Source of the DNA: Lumbricus terrestris
Taxonomy: Eukaryota > Annelida > Clitellata > Crassiclitellata > Lumbricidae
NCBI GenBank assembly: GCA_949752735.1
Contig: OX457050.1
Span: forward strand, 39,843,553-39,907,552
Direction of reading: 5' to 3'
DNA: 64,000 bases
Part shown: positions 22,200 to 32,689 of the stretch, in pieces
Numbering within the stretch: position 1 is the stretch's first letter
Layout of the letters: the number at the start of each line of letters is the position of its first letter
The notes under the pieces: model-generated
Seen by the model: the letters and a program-made list of their open reading frames with translations, nothing else
The model's database searches: none
What the model was told of the DNA's origin: nothing
Program-made: the position numbers and the translations under genes

Positions 22200-24185
22200 T
22201 TATTCGATGGACAGTCGACAGGCCGTTCTAACCATTTTGTGTCCCTTGAGTACATGATTATAGGCTGCTACGGGACTGACAATGTCAACATGGAATGGTT
22301 GGACAATCCGCAGTTCCACCATTTTATGAATCGGACGTTTCACTTCCAGTTTAAGAAGTTCTGGGAGCTTATACGCTCGCGAGCGTTTGGGTTTGAAATT
22401 GAGCATGAGACGAATCTCAGGTTTGCTGAGGGGGCAGATTTCGGGTCTATCCAAAACAATTGATGCAAGTTTAACTAGCCCCTCGAACAGCTGCTCCTGC
22501 TCCCCCTCCCATAGACTGGCTGCGGTGCGGGGATCTACCCGCACGCTGGGTGGTCCAACGGCTTCGGTAATCTGAACCCCTTTTACCACTCCAAACTCTT
22601 CGTCTCGATCAGACACAACGGCGCAACTATTTACCGTTGCCAGTTCAATGTATTTGTTACATTTCTGAAATTTGTTTAGGCCTAGGCCTATAGGTCGCAC
22701 ATTATCATCTTGTTCTCCAATGCATGAGTCAGATAGCCTGACCGTAACCGGTCCCTGCCATCGGTCACAGAGCCTCGAACCTACAAAGTCAGGTAATAGG
22801 CCTACGACAGTCGCTTTGTCTCCTAATTGATATTCTCTGTCAGTGCTTCGCATGTTGTAAAAGTCATTGTCCTGTTTCTGTTTTATGGTATGATAGTGTT
22901 CTGCGTACACTATAGCAAATTCTAGATTTTCCTTCAACGTTTGTAAGTATTTCTCCGGCTTCTTGCCGATGCTGAAGGACAACTCCCGCTCCTCCGCCCA
23001 GGATTCCTTCAGCAGACTCAGAGGTCCCTTAGGCTGGCTGTCATATACCAAAGCCAATGGACTACTATCAGTTGTCGCCGACGGCTTATCGCTGAAACTC
23101 CAGGGAGCAATGGGTTGCCGTCCCCGTAGTTCAGATGGCGCCAAGTTCCAGACGGATTTGAGCGCGGGACAATCGCGTTGTTCTTTCTGTAAGATAGGCC
23201 TACCACGCTCCGCGTCATGCTCATTACATGGTCCTTCCGGTTCTGTCGAATTTAAGAAGATAGGGATGTCGGCATCCTTCTCTTCTTCTTCTTCTCTCGC
23301 CCATGTTTCTTTCTCTTCTCCAATTACTAATGATTGCTTCTGAGTACAATGGTCACTAATCGAGTTTTCTATTTGTTTCTCTGCTTCAGTTATTGTGGGA
23401 GCGTCAATCTCTCCCTCTGGTCGCATAGGTCTGTCTACCTCCGTTCTGTCATTTATCGCACCTCCCCCTATCTTCGGGTCTAAGTTGGGCTCGGTGTCTC
23501 TCTGTTTTATGACGTCCCGCTGCTGGTCGCCGGTCCCCCCACTGGTGTGATGGGTGGTGCTCTTACCGGCATCAACCGCGCATGCGCTGACTGGTGTCTG
23601 TTTCTCTCTCTGTTCTATGACGCGTTCCCTTAATTCTCTATCTTCGTCTCCCGCCTTCTTCTCTTTTCCTCTCGCGATTCTCTCCACCTTTACTCTCCCT
23701 CTCCTATCTGCCTGCTCTTCTTTTCTTGGCCTCTTGACTTTTTCATACTCGATTCTCTCCTTCTCGTATCTTTCTTCTCTTGCCCTCTTCTCTTCTTCAT
23801 ACTCGATTCTCTCCTTCTCGTATCTTTCTTCTCTTTCCCTCTCCTCTTCTTCGTACTCGATTCTCTCCTTCTCGTATCTTTCTTCTCTTTCCATCCTCTC
23901 TTCTTCTTCTTTATACTTTCTTACTTCAAAGAAAAATATCTGTTTCTGCAGATGGTCCTCCCTCTTAATTGTTGTGGACCTGGGTGATGGTCCTTCTGGC
24001 ACTTCTGCTGTCATTGAATCAACTTTATGCCAAGCCGCTATCATATGCGACAATTTTTCCCTCAACTCAGACTCGCCCATTTCCAATACAGCTCTATCCA
24101 ATTTACACTTAAGAATGCACACCTTTAAGCGGTCCGTTGACATCTCCTTAATGTCTGCTTGTTGACTAGGCGTTAGCTGATCCAT
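22200..24185 (-). CDS. Fused gag / integrase-tail / RT-start ORF (661 aa) of a deleted Gmr1-like element
   Basis: The N-terminal part (1-200) is a gag-like region with a long charged coiled coil that includes three ~20-residue repeats of the type REERYEKERIEYEEE. The middle is low complexity. At about residue 395 the protein matches the end of integrase: GPLSLLKESWAEE aligns with GPVSILKELWTKE of the element at 1-3552, then a Y/K-rich helix, LGDKATVVGLLP and WQGPVTV. From about 590 it matches the beginning of RT (SKPEIRLMLNFKPKRSRAYKLP, ELRIVQPF, SPVAA) and stops before the catalytic motifs. Zinc knuckle, protease and the DDE core are missing. The deletion was in frame, which leaves a single uninterrupted frame; that suggests either recent origin or selection on the gag part. 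Integrase sequence before RT again points to the Gmr1 clade. Confidence 0.75.
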   Translation of the reverse strand: MDQLTPSQQADIKEMSTDRLKVCILKCKLDRAVLEMGESELREKLSHMIAAWHKVDSMTAEVPEGPSPRSTTIKREDHLQKQIFFFEVRKYKEEEERMEREERYEKERIEYEEEEREREERYEKERIEYEEEKRAREERYEKERIEYEKVKRPRKEEQADRRGRVKVERIARGKEKKAGDEDRELRERVIEQREKQTPVSACAVDAGKSTTHHTSGGTGDQQRDVIKQRDTEPNLDPKIGGGAINDRTEVDRPMRPEGEIDAPTITEAEKQIENSISDHCTQKQSLVIGEEKETWAREEEEEKDADIPIFLNSTEPEGPCNEHDAERGRPILQKEQRDCPALKSVWNLAPSELRGRQPIAPWSFSDKPSATTDSSPLALVYDSQPKGPLSLLKESWAEERELSFSIGKKPEKYLQTLKENLEFAIVYAEHYHTIKQKQDNDFYNMRSTDREYQLGDKATVVGLLPDFVGSRLCDRWQGPVTVRLSDSCIGEQDDNVRPIGLGLNKFQKCNKYIELATVNSCAVVSDRDEEFGVVKGVQITEAVGPPSVRVDPRTAASLWEGEQEQLFEGLVKLASIVLDRPEICPLSKPEIRLMLNFKPKRSRAYKLPELLKLEVKRPIHKMVELRIVQPFHVDIVSPVAAYNHVLKGHKMVRTACRLSIE

Positions 24186-24419
24186 GGTTAAAGAAGAGGA
24201 AAGACGTGATTGAAATAAAAGTAGGTAGAGTGGTCTTCAACCCGGCAATAATTAAGAAACATAAAATCAAAGTTCTCACTCAAAATCAATCTCCTCGCAG
24301 CCAATCCTGCCCCGTGATTGACACACCTGACCAATCAATTGAACACAGCCAACGAACGAAGGTCTTACCTGTGCCTGCTTCGATGCTGGATCCTCGGATC
24401 CTCTGATGCGCTGGTTCCG

Positions 24420-24755
24420 GTTGATTGGTTGCTCCGTCGGCTGCTCCCGCTTGACCGGCTGATGGCTCCGTCCTGGATCACTTGGTCCCTGATGACGAGC
24501 TGATCACCGCGTCCGTCGGTTGCTCTTCCGTTTGACCGGCTGATAGCTCCGTCCTGGATCACTTGGTCCCTGATGACGAGCTGAATCACCGCGTCCGTCG
24601 GTTGCTCTTCCACTTGACCGGCTGATAGCTCCGTCCTGGATCACTTGGTCCCTGATGACGAGCTGAATCACCGCGTCCGTCGGTTGCTTTTCCGTTTGAC
24701 CGGCTGATAGCTCCGTCCTGGATCACTTGGTCCCTGATGACGAGCTGAGTCACCG
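24420..24755 (-). repeat. ~84-bp tandem repeats in the leader of the LTR element
   Basis: About four copies of a unit containing GACCGGCTGATAGCTCCGTC, CTGGATCACTTGGTCCCTGA and TGACGAGCTGAATCACCGCG. They lie between the 5' LTR (24818-25420, minus-strand reading) and the gag start at 24185. Confidence 0.8.
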
Positions 24756-24817
24756 CGTCAGTCCTGTTCGCCCGTGTCGAAATCCTCTTCTTCTTCGTTC
24801 CACCGCTGCCACCAGAA

Positions 24818-25420
24818 TGTCGTGGCCGACTCTAGCCTTGTGCTCAAAATCGCTCCACGATGTTCAAACTCGAAGAAGAGAGGATGGTTTTGTTGGTTTT
24901 ATTGATTATTAATAAATGACGGTTAATATACGATATCAATATTCTACGACTAAGGCGATCAGTTTAACAGAATCCCGGTCCTTTGGCCGCTCTCCCTCTC
25001 TGTCGATTTATGACCGTTGATTCAATCTTGTTCGACGATGTTACGTGTCTGTGATCATATCGAGAGCGCCCCGCGACGACTATATGACGCGACGATTATA
25101 TACCCCAGCGTGGTGGGGTAATGCCAGAGGTGGCGATTCGTTCTGGGGTAAAGTCAAAGGCTAATTGTCTCTTTCAAGTCGGTCGCAGGGTCCGTTACTG
25201 CCGCCTAGGTCGGTCGGTCGGTCAAATGTTACCCCTGCCCTGATAGCAGACCCCCAGTCGAATCACTTTAGGTGCCCTCCCTATCTTCAGGTCCGTAAGT
25301 GTTCTGCCCATGACGAGTTCTCACAGCAGGCGTCGTTTGAAGTGGTCACCGTCGTGTTGTTGATGAGGTGCTGAAGATGACCAGATGTCGCTGCTCGGCC
25401 TTGTGGAGGCGACCGCGACA
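24818..25420 (-). repeat. LTR (5' LTR of the minus-strand element)
   Basis: This is the partner of 21336-21938. On the minus strand it would drive transcription of the 661-codon frame. Confidence 0.9.
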
Positions 25421-26184
25421 GTGTCCCATCTTAGGGTACTTTCCCCTATACCTGTTTTACCTTGTCTTGATTGATTATAATAGCATATTGTTCTTAGACT
25501 GTTACAGTAAGGGAGCAGCAATAGTATATATTATGGTTAAATAAAAAATTTGTGCGGTTTCATCTGTGTCCTACATAATTAATTTATTCTGCAAAATCAC
25601 CAAAATTCTTAATGAAGTCTGATTTCTGAGAAATATTTATTTTTCTACCGTCATTGTTCATGGGGTTACTGGGTACAAGGAACTGGTGTAATATTAAAAA
25701 GTAGAAATCCATTATTTTAGATGCGAATTTTTATCTCGAATTTAGGCTAAAATGTTTTCAACCTGAAGCATTATTACACTGTCTCACAATTCTGACTGCA
25801 TTTGGTTTTTGCATGGGTTTGAGCTATGGTGTAGTTTTCACGATAAACTTCCCTCAAAGTGAAATCTCTGGCATGTTGCACAAGGAAGGTGTTCATCTGC
25901 CACCAAGAGTGTAGCAATGGGTGTTGTCTTGAGGGTGCTATACTTATTCCCTTGGATTGGTTGGTGGTCTGAGATGTCCTAATGGCTACTGTAATTTCAG
26001 CTGGATCCATCGGTGAGCATGACGTAGAGATTTTGAGTTGCATATAGCTTACGTGTTTGACACCATCGCCTCTCATGCTAATTTATAATAGGTAGTTAAT
26101 TTACCATAGCTAATAAAGGCAGTGTAATTTGACTCCACTCTTGACAGCACTTTCTGTGTCAATAATATTGTTTGACTCTGTGTT

Positions 26185-26482
26185 CAAGGGCGGATACAGA
26201 AATTTTCGAAGGGGGGCCAAAATTTTTGGTGTTGCCGGCGAAATTTTTTTTTTACCGCTGAAAAAACTGATGACCTTTTTTTTTTTTTTAGTCGTCGGAC
26301 AATTTTCCGGGGAAGACATACCATTTCAACCGCCGAAAAAACTGATGACCTTTTTTTTTTTTTAGTTATCGGCCAATTTTTTTAAAAAAAGTACTTGTTG
26401 AAACCAAATGGGGGGGCCACGTCCCATGCAATTTTTAAATGGGGGGGCCATGGCCGGATTGCCCCCCCTGGATCCGCCCTTG
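26185..26482. mobile_element. hAT-type MITE, CAAGGGCGGATMCAG termini
   Basis: Terminal inverted repeats CAAGGGCGGATACAG and complement of CAAGGGCGGATCCAG enclose 298 bp. A perfect 8-bp target duplication TCTGTGTT (26177-26184 and 26483-26490) and CA...TG ends are typical of hAT. It is non-coding, with poly-T and poly-G blocks. Confidence 0.85.
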
Positions 26483-28120
26483 TCTGTGTTCATGTTTTCA
26501 ACTCTAAAAGTACACTTATACTTTTAATGGGATAACTTCTATATTATGAAATAGACAACAATGTGAGTAGGCTTCACCAGGCACTCAATTATGATGCTCT
26601 CTTTGGAAGTTGTTTAAAAGCTGCTCTTTGACTCCTATGTGGTAATAAGTAATTTCTTAGATCTATAAAAATTATGATCTCAATAATTACAACATCTATT
26701 TTAATTCATTTGTTTACAGCAGCTCTTGATAAATTTTATATGTGATGCGCTGTGTCATTCTGCTCTGCCACAATAAACGAAAATACATGTGTCATCAGTA
26801 GTTTCTCTAGTTCAACTATTATTGAGGTCCTTGTCCGTATTATATCAGAATTTGTGTTAAAGTTAAGCATGTGATAAAGAGCCTTTAGTGTAACAAAGGA
26901 TTCCTGTAGATAGAAATCAGACCTATCAAAAGAACATAGCAATGTGTTGGCTTTCTAGTAAAGGTTTATGGTCATCGATCTCAGGGACTCACGAGTCAAA
27001 TACTATTGTGATGGTCAGTTGTTCATAAAAACATATAACAAACCATTATCATCATTGTAGAAGTCAGACATACTTGTCAGTCGTGCTTGAGTAAAAGAAT
27101 GTAGCATTTCTGTTAAAACTAGTCATAGATCCAAAAATGTAGATAAATTATCATTATACTCAAAAAGACGATGATATTTCGTAAAATGCAAAACTTCAAA
27201 CACGTTGTGCTAGTCCTAAATATTTTTCTATCGGAATAATTTTTGGGCTGCATCAGTCTTTTACCAAGTGGCACCAAATGGTGGGTTGGAGAAATAATAA
27301 AAATGAAGTTGAAAATTTGCCATTACAGATGCGACCACCCTACCCTATATGGAAGCATGTGTCATATGTTGCAGTGCAAAAAGCCTATGAGCGTTTGTTC
27401 CCCGACATAAACCAACGTGAACAGATCTTCAAAACGTTGAAATTGAAATTTGAAGAATATCGACAAATAGTGAAACACAACAATCTAGTTGGAACGAGTA
27501 ATATTCAACAAAATCTAGAAGCGCAGGAGCTCATCACGGCTGTTCGGGAAATAACTGTGCGGTTTGGTTCTGAAATCTCTGCCGCGTAGGCCCTATCATA
27601 TCTTCAAGCATCCCGTGGACAACTGTGCAACTTTTCTGGACAAACTTCAAGAATGCATTCGTTCTGCTGATGTCAAAAAGCCGCCGAAGGTTGACATTGG
27701 ACAAGAGGGAGCCAGCAGATCAATAACGTTCCAGAACAAGATTGGCCGAGCTATAATCATTGAAATAAATGGACGTGTGTTTCTAGCAACATTCATGCCC
27801 TTTAATAAAAAAATTAAGTTATAAAATTGTCACATAGCAATAACTGAAGATTATTCTTACAAACACACACACCGTTTTATCCAGTGTGCCTTGGGTTAAC
27901 CGGCATTCCAGATTCTCCTTCTCCAGAAACTGCTGTCAAAAATGTACTAATCTATAGGCCTAATAGGCTTCTGATCAATATTATTACTTGTGCTGAATTA
28001 ATGCTCTCGTATAAGCTTGAGCTTATATTTGTATTACGGTATCTGATCTTAGCCAACTTTCCTTCGTGTATGCTGCCATAAAATTTAATATAAGCCTAAT
28101 TTAATTAGATTATATTACAT

Positions 28121-28474
28121 CAATGGTTCCCAACCCGTGGGCCGCGGGCCAATAGTGGCCCGCCAGGCTTCCAAAATGGCCCTCAACTGTTCAAAGAATT
28201 GAAAAAATAAATCAAAATTTATGACAATTTGGATAATTTTTATAATACATAATTATTTTCTATCACAAATTATTTTAGTTCAACATATATTAATGGCACA
28301 ATACATTCTATTTTGATTCAATTTTAACAATTTTATATGCTTTTAGTAATCTCAAGAAAATAAAGCATAAATTTAACAATAAAATATTATAAATAAGATT
28401 TAACCCTGTAGCCCCTCGTGTGCTCCAGCTTACAAAAAGTGGCCCTAAAGTAAAAAAAAGGTTGGGAACCACTG
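28121..28474. mobile_element. hAT-type MITE, CARTGGTTCCCAACC termini
   Basis: The ends CAATGGTTCCCAACC and the complement of CAGTGGTTCCCAACC are the well-known hAT (Charlie-like) terminal sequence. The flanks TATTACAT / CATTACAC match at 6 of 8 positions, a decayed target duplication. The interior is AT-rich and non-coding. Confidence 0.75.
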
Positions 28475-28880
28475 CATTACACAAAGCTTATCTAAATTAA
28501 TAAGAAAGTTGCCAGATGACAACATTATAACGTGAAGGTTATCAAATGACAACTATATTATCTGAATATCTCATGTTAGTCTTCTGTGCGTGCGTGTGTA
28601 AGTGCGTGAGTGTGTGTTTGAGTGTGTGACGGACACTGTAGACATAGTGAAGATGATTAGAGTCGGGGCTTCTCCACATAATATGATTCACGCCTACTCT
28701 CATGTACCATTATTCAGTGTCATACTCGTGCTCGAGGGCATGCCTCCATCAACCACCGGAAGACTCGCGTGACCGCTGCTGTGTACAGCTCGATGCCCAC
28801 GTAATGTTATGGTTCTATTCTACTGGCAATTAACAGAGATTTACAGACTGTTTTGAAGTTGTTTCAATGTATGATCATAG

Positions 28881-30245
28881 GGTTTTTTTCAGCTCATACA
28901 ATCAATATCATTTTGCTCTTGTAATAATATTATTCTTAACAAAAGAATAGCTCTTTTGAATTGTTGTGTCGCATACTGTTGTTTGATGGATATTCAGATT
29001 ATAATATGGACATTAATTGTAGTTTGTATTATGATAGGGTTTTTTCAGCTCATACAATCAATACCATTTTGCTCTTGTAATAATATTATTCTTAACAAAA
29101 GAATAGCTCTTTTGAATTGTTGTGTCGCATACTGTTGTTTGATGGATATTCAGATTATAGTGTGGACATTAATTGTAGTTTGTATAATGATAGGGTTTTT
29201 TCAGCTCATACAATCAATATCATTTTGCTCTTGTAATAATATTATTCTTAACAAAAGAATAGCTCTTTTGAATTGTTGTGTCGCATACTGTTGTTTGATG
29301 GATATTCAGATTATAGTGTGGACATTAATTGTAGTTTGTATTATGATAGGGTTTTTTCAGCTCATACAATCAATACCATTTTGCTCTTGTAATAATATTA
29401 TTCTTAACAAAAGAATAGCTCTTTTGAATTGTTGTGTCGCATACTGTTGTTTGATGGATATTCAGATTATAGTGTGGACATTAATTGTAGTTTGTATAAT
29501 GATAGGGTTTTTTCAGCTCATACAATCAATATCATTTTGCTCTTGTAATAATATTATTCTTAACAAAAGAATAGCTCTTTTGAATTGTTGTGTCGCATAC
29601 TGTTGTTTGATGGATATTCAGATTATAATATGGACATTAATTGTAGTTTGTATTATGATAGGGTTTTTTCAGCTCATACAATCAATACCATTTTGCTCTT
29701 GTAATAATATTATTCTTAACAAAAGAATAGCTCTTTTGAATTGTTGTGTCGCATACTGTTGTTTGATGGATATTCAGATTATAGTGTGGACATTAATTGT
29801 AGTTTGTATAATGATAGGGTTTTTTCAGCTCATATAATCAATACCATTTTGCTCTTGTAATGATATTATTCTTAACAAAAGAATAGCTCTTTTGAATTGT
29901 TGTGTCGCATACTGTTGTTTGATGGATATTCATATTATAGTGTGGACATTAATTGTAGTTTGTATGATGATAGGGTTTTTTCAGCTCATATAATCAATAC
30001 CATTTTGCTCTTGTAATAATATTATTCTTAACAAAAGAATAGCTCTTTTGAATTGTTGTGTCGCATACTGTGGCTTGATGGATATTCAGATTATAGTTTG
30101 GACATTAATTGTAGTTTGTATTATGATAGGGCTTTTTCAGTTCATATAATCAATACCATTTTGCTCTTGTAATAATATTATTCTTAACAAAAGAATTTAG
30201 CTCTTTTGAATTGTTGTGTCGCATACTGTTGCTTGATGGATATTC
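28881..30245 (+). repeat. 156-bp satellite array, about 8.7 copies
   Basis: The unit starts CAGCTCATACAATCAATA at 28890, 29046, 29202 and so on, with an exact period of 156. Copies 1-6 are nearly identical; copies 7-9 drift at the 3' side. Variants alternate (ATATCATT/ATACCATT, TATTATG/TATAATG) and copies 1 and 5 share ATAATATGG, which suggests a four-unit higher-order repeat of 624 bp. Because 156 is a multiple of three, one frame stays open for 293 codons (28956-29837) and encodes a hydrophobic, Cys-rich repeat. I treat that frame as a by-product. Confidence 0.9.
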
Positions 30246-30769
30246 AAATGATAATTTTGACATTGATTGTAGCTTAGATATTATTTTTATTAACCTTGTT
30301 TATAATTAAAAGTATCTATTTGAATCGTCTGTTTGAATATTCTATTGGCCACTGCTATACAGAGTTTGAGGTCGCGTGACAAATGGAGACTTCCTATTGG
30401 CCATTGGGTGAGGTAGAACCATAGAAGAAACATTGATAAGCAAGTGACGCGCATGCCTGTCCTTTTATTGACATGTCGTGGGCTGAAATAAGTCCCGTGA
30501 CAATCCTAAAAGTTCAAGACTATTTCAATAGAAAATCAAAGCTAACATGCGATTAAGCAGTCCAAACAAAGATATCAAGTCATATCGAGTGGCCTTCGTA
30601 CACCAGTTGTATTTCTGATTCAAGTCGATGTCATTTCAACATGAGAATCCAACGTTTTAGTGCTCAAGGATAGAAGGGCCCAGGGGGCCTGCTAAAGGAA
30701 TTCGAAAATGGGATCGCGTTAGTCGGAAAAAATTTCGTATGCTAGGTTTCGTCCACAGATATCGTTTCT
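30246..30769. other. No gene seen
   Basis: Non-coding sequence between the satellite and the exon at 30770. It shows no recognisable repeat, terminal inverted repeat or reading frame. Confidence 0.3.
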
Positions 30770-31320
30770 TTAGAACCACCACCAGTGACTAGCATGAACA
30801 CCACTAGGGATGTCCTGTTCATCTAAATCTCTGTAGCCATTGGTTATCCAGGATTTTAATTTCTTATCAAACCCACTCTCCACTTCTCCAATGTGATACA
30901 AGTCACGCAGGACAATGTCAAATTGTGAATCCAGATTGTGAAACAAATCTAGCAGATACTGGATTCCAGATCGAGTACGGCAAATATCTTCGGCTGGAAC
31001 GGCAAATTCAAAGTCCACTCTAGTTGTATAGTAGACAGAAACAAATGTCTGCAGCCACACCTGGTGTCTTGTCACTTTATCAATTATGTCTTTCACAAGG
31101 TGGCTTTCTGAGCTGTGATAGATGGACAGAAGATGACTGCTTTCAGTTGGTGGTAGTCCCAGTTCCAAAAATGTGCCAAAAACTTGGCAGCCAACATCAA
31201 GTTGAATGTTTTGCGAAACACTGCGCCCCTGAAACGGTTGACCGTCGACTTCTTGCAGTTGAAGCGCCAATTTTCTTAGTCGCTTTTTGACGATCTCAGT
31301 GGCCATGAGCATGTCTCCTG
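30770..31320 (-). CDS. Probable last exon of an unrecognised host gene (180 aa)
   Basis: The minus-strand frame has balanced, non-repetitive composition with helix-rich text (IVKKRLRKLALQLQ, VKDIIDKVTRHQVWLQTFVSVYY, GIQYLLDLFHNLDSQFDIVLRDLYH). A good splice acceptor (CAATTGCAG|GAGAC) lies just before the first ATG, at 31320/31321, so the ATG at 31312 may not be the true start. The frame ends in a stop at 30770. It has no membrane segment or known motif. It differs from every mobile element in the window, and I consider it a host exon of unknown function. Confidence 0.45.
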
Positions 31321-32235
31321 CAATTGATTCAATACATTCGTTATACGTTTTATAACGAACGTTTTAACACAATCATCACAAAAGGAAACAAGTTTTTTTG
31401 TTAAGAAAAAAACCCGTATTTAAACAATAATTATCATGTTTTAAATTCTAACATAATGAGTAATATTTGAGGTATAAAATGCTTCAATACAATAACTTCT
31501 TAATTTAAAAGTAAAAAGTTCCATGCTTGAATGAAATTTACCAGCAAACAATTATTTAACTCATTGAAATGGTGATGGAAGCATAAAACACAGTATATTT
31601 TGTCAAGATCTGACGAATGCTTAGACCTACTACAGAGAATAAACATTTGTTTCTCCTTCTCTAATCAACGATTTCCTAATGAATAAAAGAACTCAACACA
31701 TCAGATTATTTTTCACAATCAGGTTATTCACCTTATAAATTTAATTTGCTCAATCAAGAAATTCATTCTATCACTCTATTGACATCATTAATTAATATAT
31801 TTCAATAATAAACTACTTACATCCACAAGTTATTTCTGTAAATGCATAATTACTGCAATTTGAAATGGATATGTTGTATGACTGGGAGCCAGTGTAGTCC
31901 ACGCATGGCAGAGGTAACACGACGGAGAAGTCGCACAGACGGAGAGATGACGTGGACAAGAAATCTTGAATCCTCTGTAGACGGGCAAAGGTAGAGCATG
32001 GCAGATTAAAAATTATTACAAGGACTTGCAGTAAGTTAAGCTCGGATGATACCATAGACTTGGAAAGTAGGGGTGACACTGAGGATGGTTAGGAAAGAAG
32101 GAATTTGTCTGAGTTGGTGGATCTGGAGGATGCTGGATCGGCAAATATTAGAGATATGGTTTCTGAGAGAGATGTAAAGAAACGAGGGATTATAATATAC
32201 GTGTACCCAACGGAAGCAACAGTAAAACCGAAAAG
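31321..32235 (-). other. Intron-like AT-rich stretch with a possible upstream exon end
   Basis: 31321-31800 is AT-rich and non-coding. On the minus strand a donor match (GTGGAT|GTAAGT) occurs at about 31817, so 31818-32079 could hold the preceding exon. Joining it in frame to 31320 gives a stop codon, however, so the exon structure is unresolved. Confidence 0.25.
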
Positions 32236-32254
32236 AATATCTGCAATTGACGTC

Positions 32255-32645
32255 TAGTTTCACAGGTGTGTGCTAGCGACGAGGTATTCAAAATGTGTCA
32301 GGCTTCAGTTTGGTCACTCAATTCGCTTCAATCTGTGCACTCGCAGTTGCTACTACCAGCTTTGGCAACTCCGAGTTGTCTCAAGATCACTCTCTCATAG
32401 TGGTACTCTGACACTTGTCCATGTCTTTGTCACCAGCATAGAAGTGCAGTTCGGTACTCGTGGGTCTGCCACTTGGACTAATTGTGCGCCTTGAATGAGT
32501 TCTTCGTTCGGCTGCTCGTCTTATTGGTCGCATTCATAAATAATTATGCCCCCGTCTCTGCATATAATATTATGTGTGACGTTCTTCACTGGCTCCCTGT
32601 TTCACAGCGCATATCCTACCGAGTTGCTGCACTTGCTTGGAACTG
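32255..32645 (+). pseudogene. L2/CR1-like LINE fragment, plus strand
   Basis: Readable blocks are TRSCYYQLWQLRVVSRSLSH and TLTLVHVFVTS (32337-32440), then after a frame break NEFFVRLLVLL and VLHWLPVSQRISYRVAALAW (32490-32642). These are the same RT C-terminal motifs as at 6721-7203 and 16296-16655, here in the opposite orientation. It is heavily decayed. Confidence 0.7.
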
Positions 32646-32689
32646 ACAAACGGTCAATAACAGACTGCAAGGGACAAAAAGTGTGCATG

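Larger units (their letters stand above)
21336..25420 (-). mobile_element. Young internally deleted Gmr1-like LTR retrotransposon
   Basis: Two 603-bp LTRs (21336-21938 and 24818-25420) bound the element. They differ at only about two positions that I could see. A perfect 5-bp target duplication GTGTC flanks it (21331-21335 and 25421-25425). The element reads on the minus strand. Beside the 5' LTR (24818-25420) the primer-site candidate is TGGTGGCAGCGGTGG at about 24814-24800, and beside the 3' LTR a purine tract GATGGGAGGGAA ends at 21939. The single large frame lacks protease, integrase core and most of RT, so it would need helper proteins. Confidence 0.9.
20373..25446. mobile_element. TA-flanked element rich in TAAGATGGGACA motifs, split by an LTR element
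   Basis: The inverted ends GGGGAAAGT(G/A)CCCTAAGATGGGAC are flanked by TA at 20371-20372 and 25447-25448, as in Tc1/mariner-type insertions. Inside, the motif TAAGATGGGACA recurs in both orientations (20386, 20402, 20743, 20770, about 20970, 21137, 21170). Without the LTR element it is about 990 bp and non-coding, so it is non-autonomous. Confidence 0.65.
19980..27340. mobile_element. Putative outer TA-flanked element with ~140-bp divergent inverted ends
   Basis: GGGTGGTCG at 19980 and its complement ending at 27340 are each bordered by TA. The similarity continues inward for about 140 bp: TTTGGTGCCA-type text, then ATATTTAGGACTAGCACAACG at about 20088-20108, whose complement is at 27209-27229. 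Without the nested element at 20373-25446 it would be about 2.3 kb. Inside it are a LINE tail (20265-20335), a hAT MITE (26185-26482) and several unassigned frames (25774-26076 minus; 27278-27824 plus). I cannot link these frames to a known transposase. Confidence 0.45.

Noticed and set aside
23554..24165. 203-codon Ser/Phe-rich plus-strand frame
   Set aside because: It is antisense to the coiled-coil gag part of the minus-strand LTR element.
27278..27824. Two plus-strand frames of about 100 and 86 codons
   Set aside because: They overlap the inverted end of the outer TA-flanked element and match no motif I know; kept only as a remark.
28956..29837. 293-codon hydrophobic repeat protein
   Set aside because: The frame exists only because the 156-bp satellite unit is divisible by three; there is no start context, and the frame is lost in the diverged units.
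31813..32263. Minus-strand frames upstream of the exon at 30770-31320
   Set aside because: The splice join gives a stop codon, and part of the region overlaps LINE-like text; too weak to call as exons.
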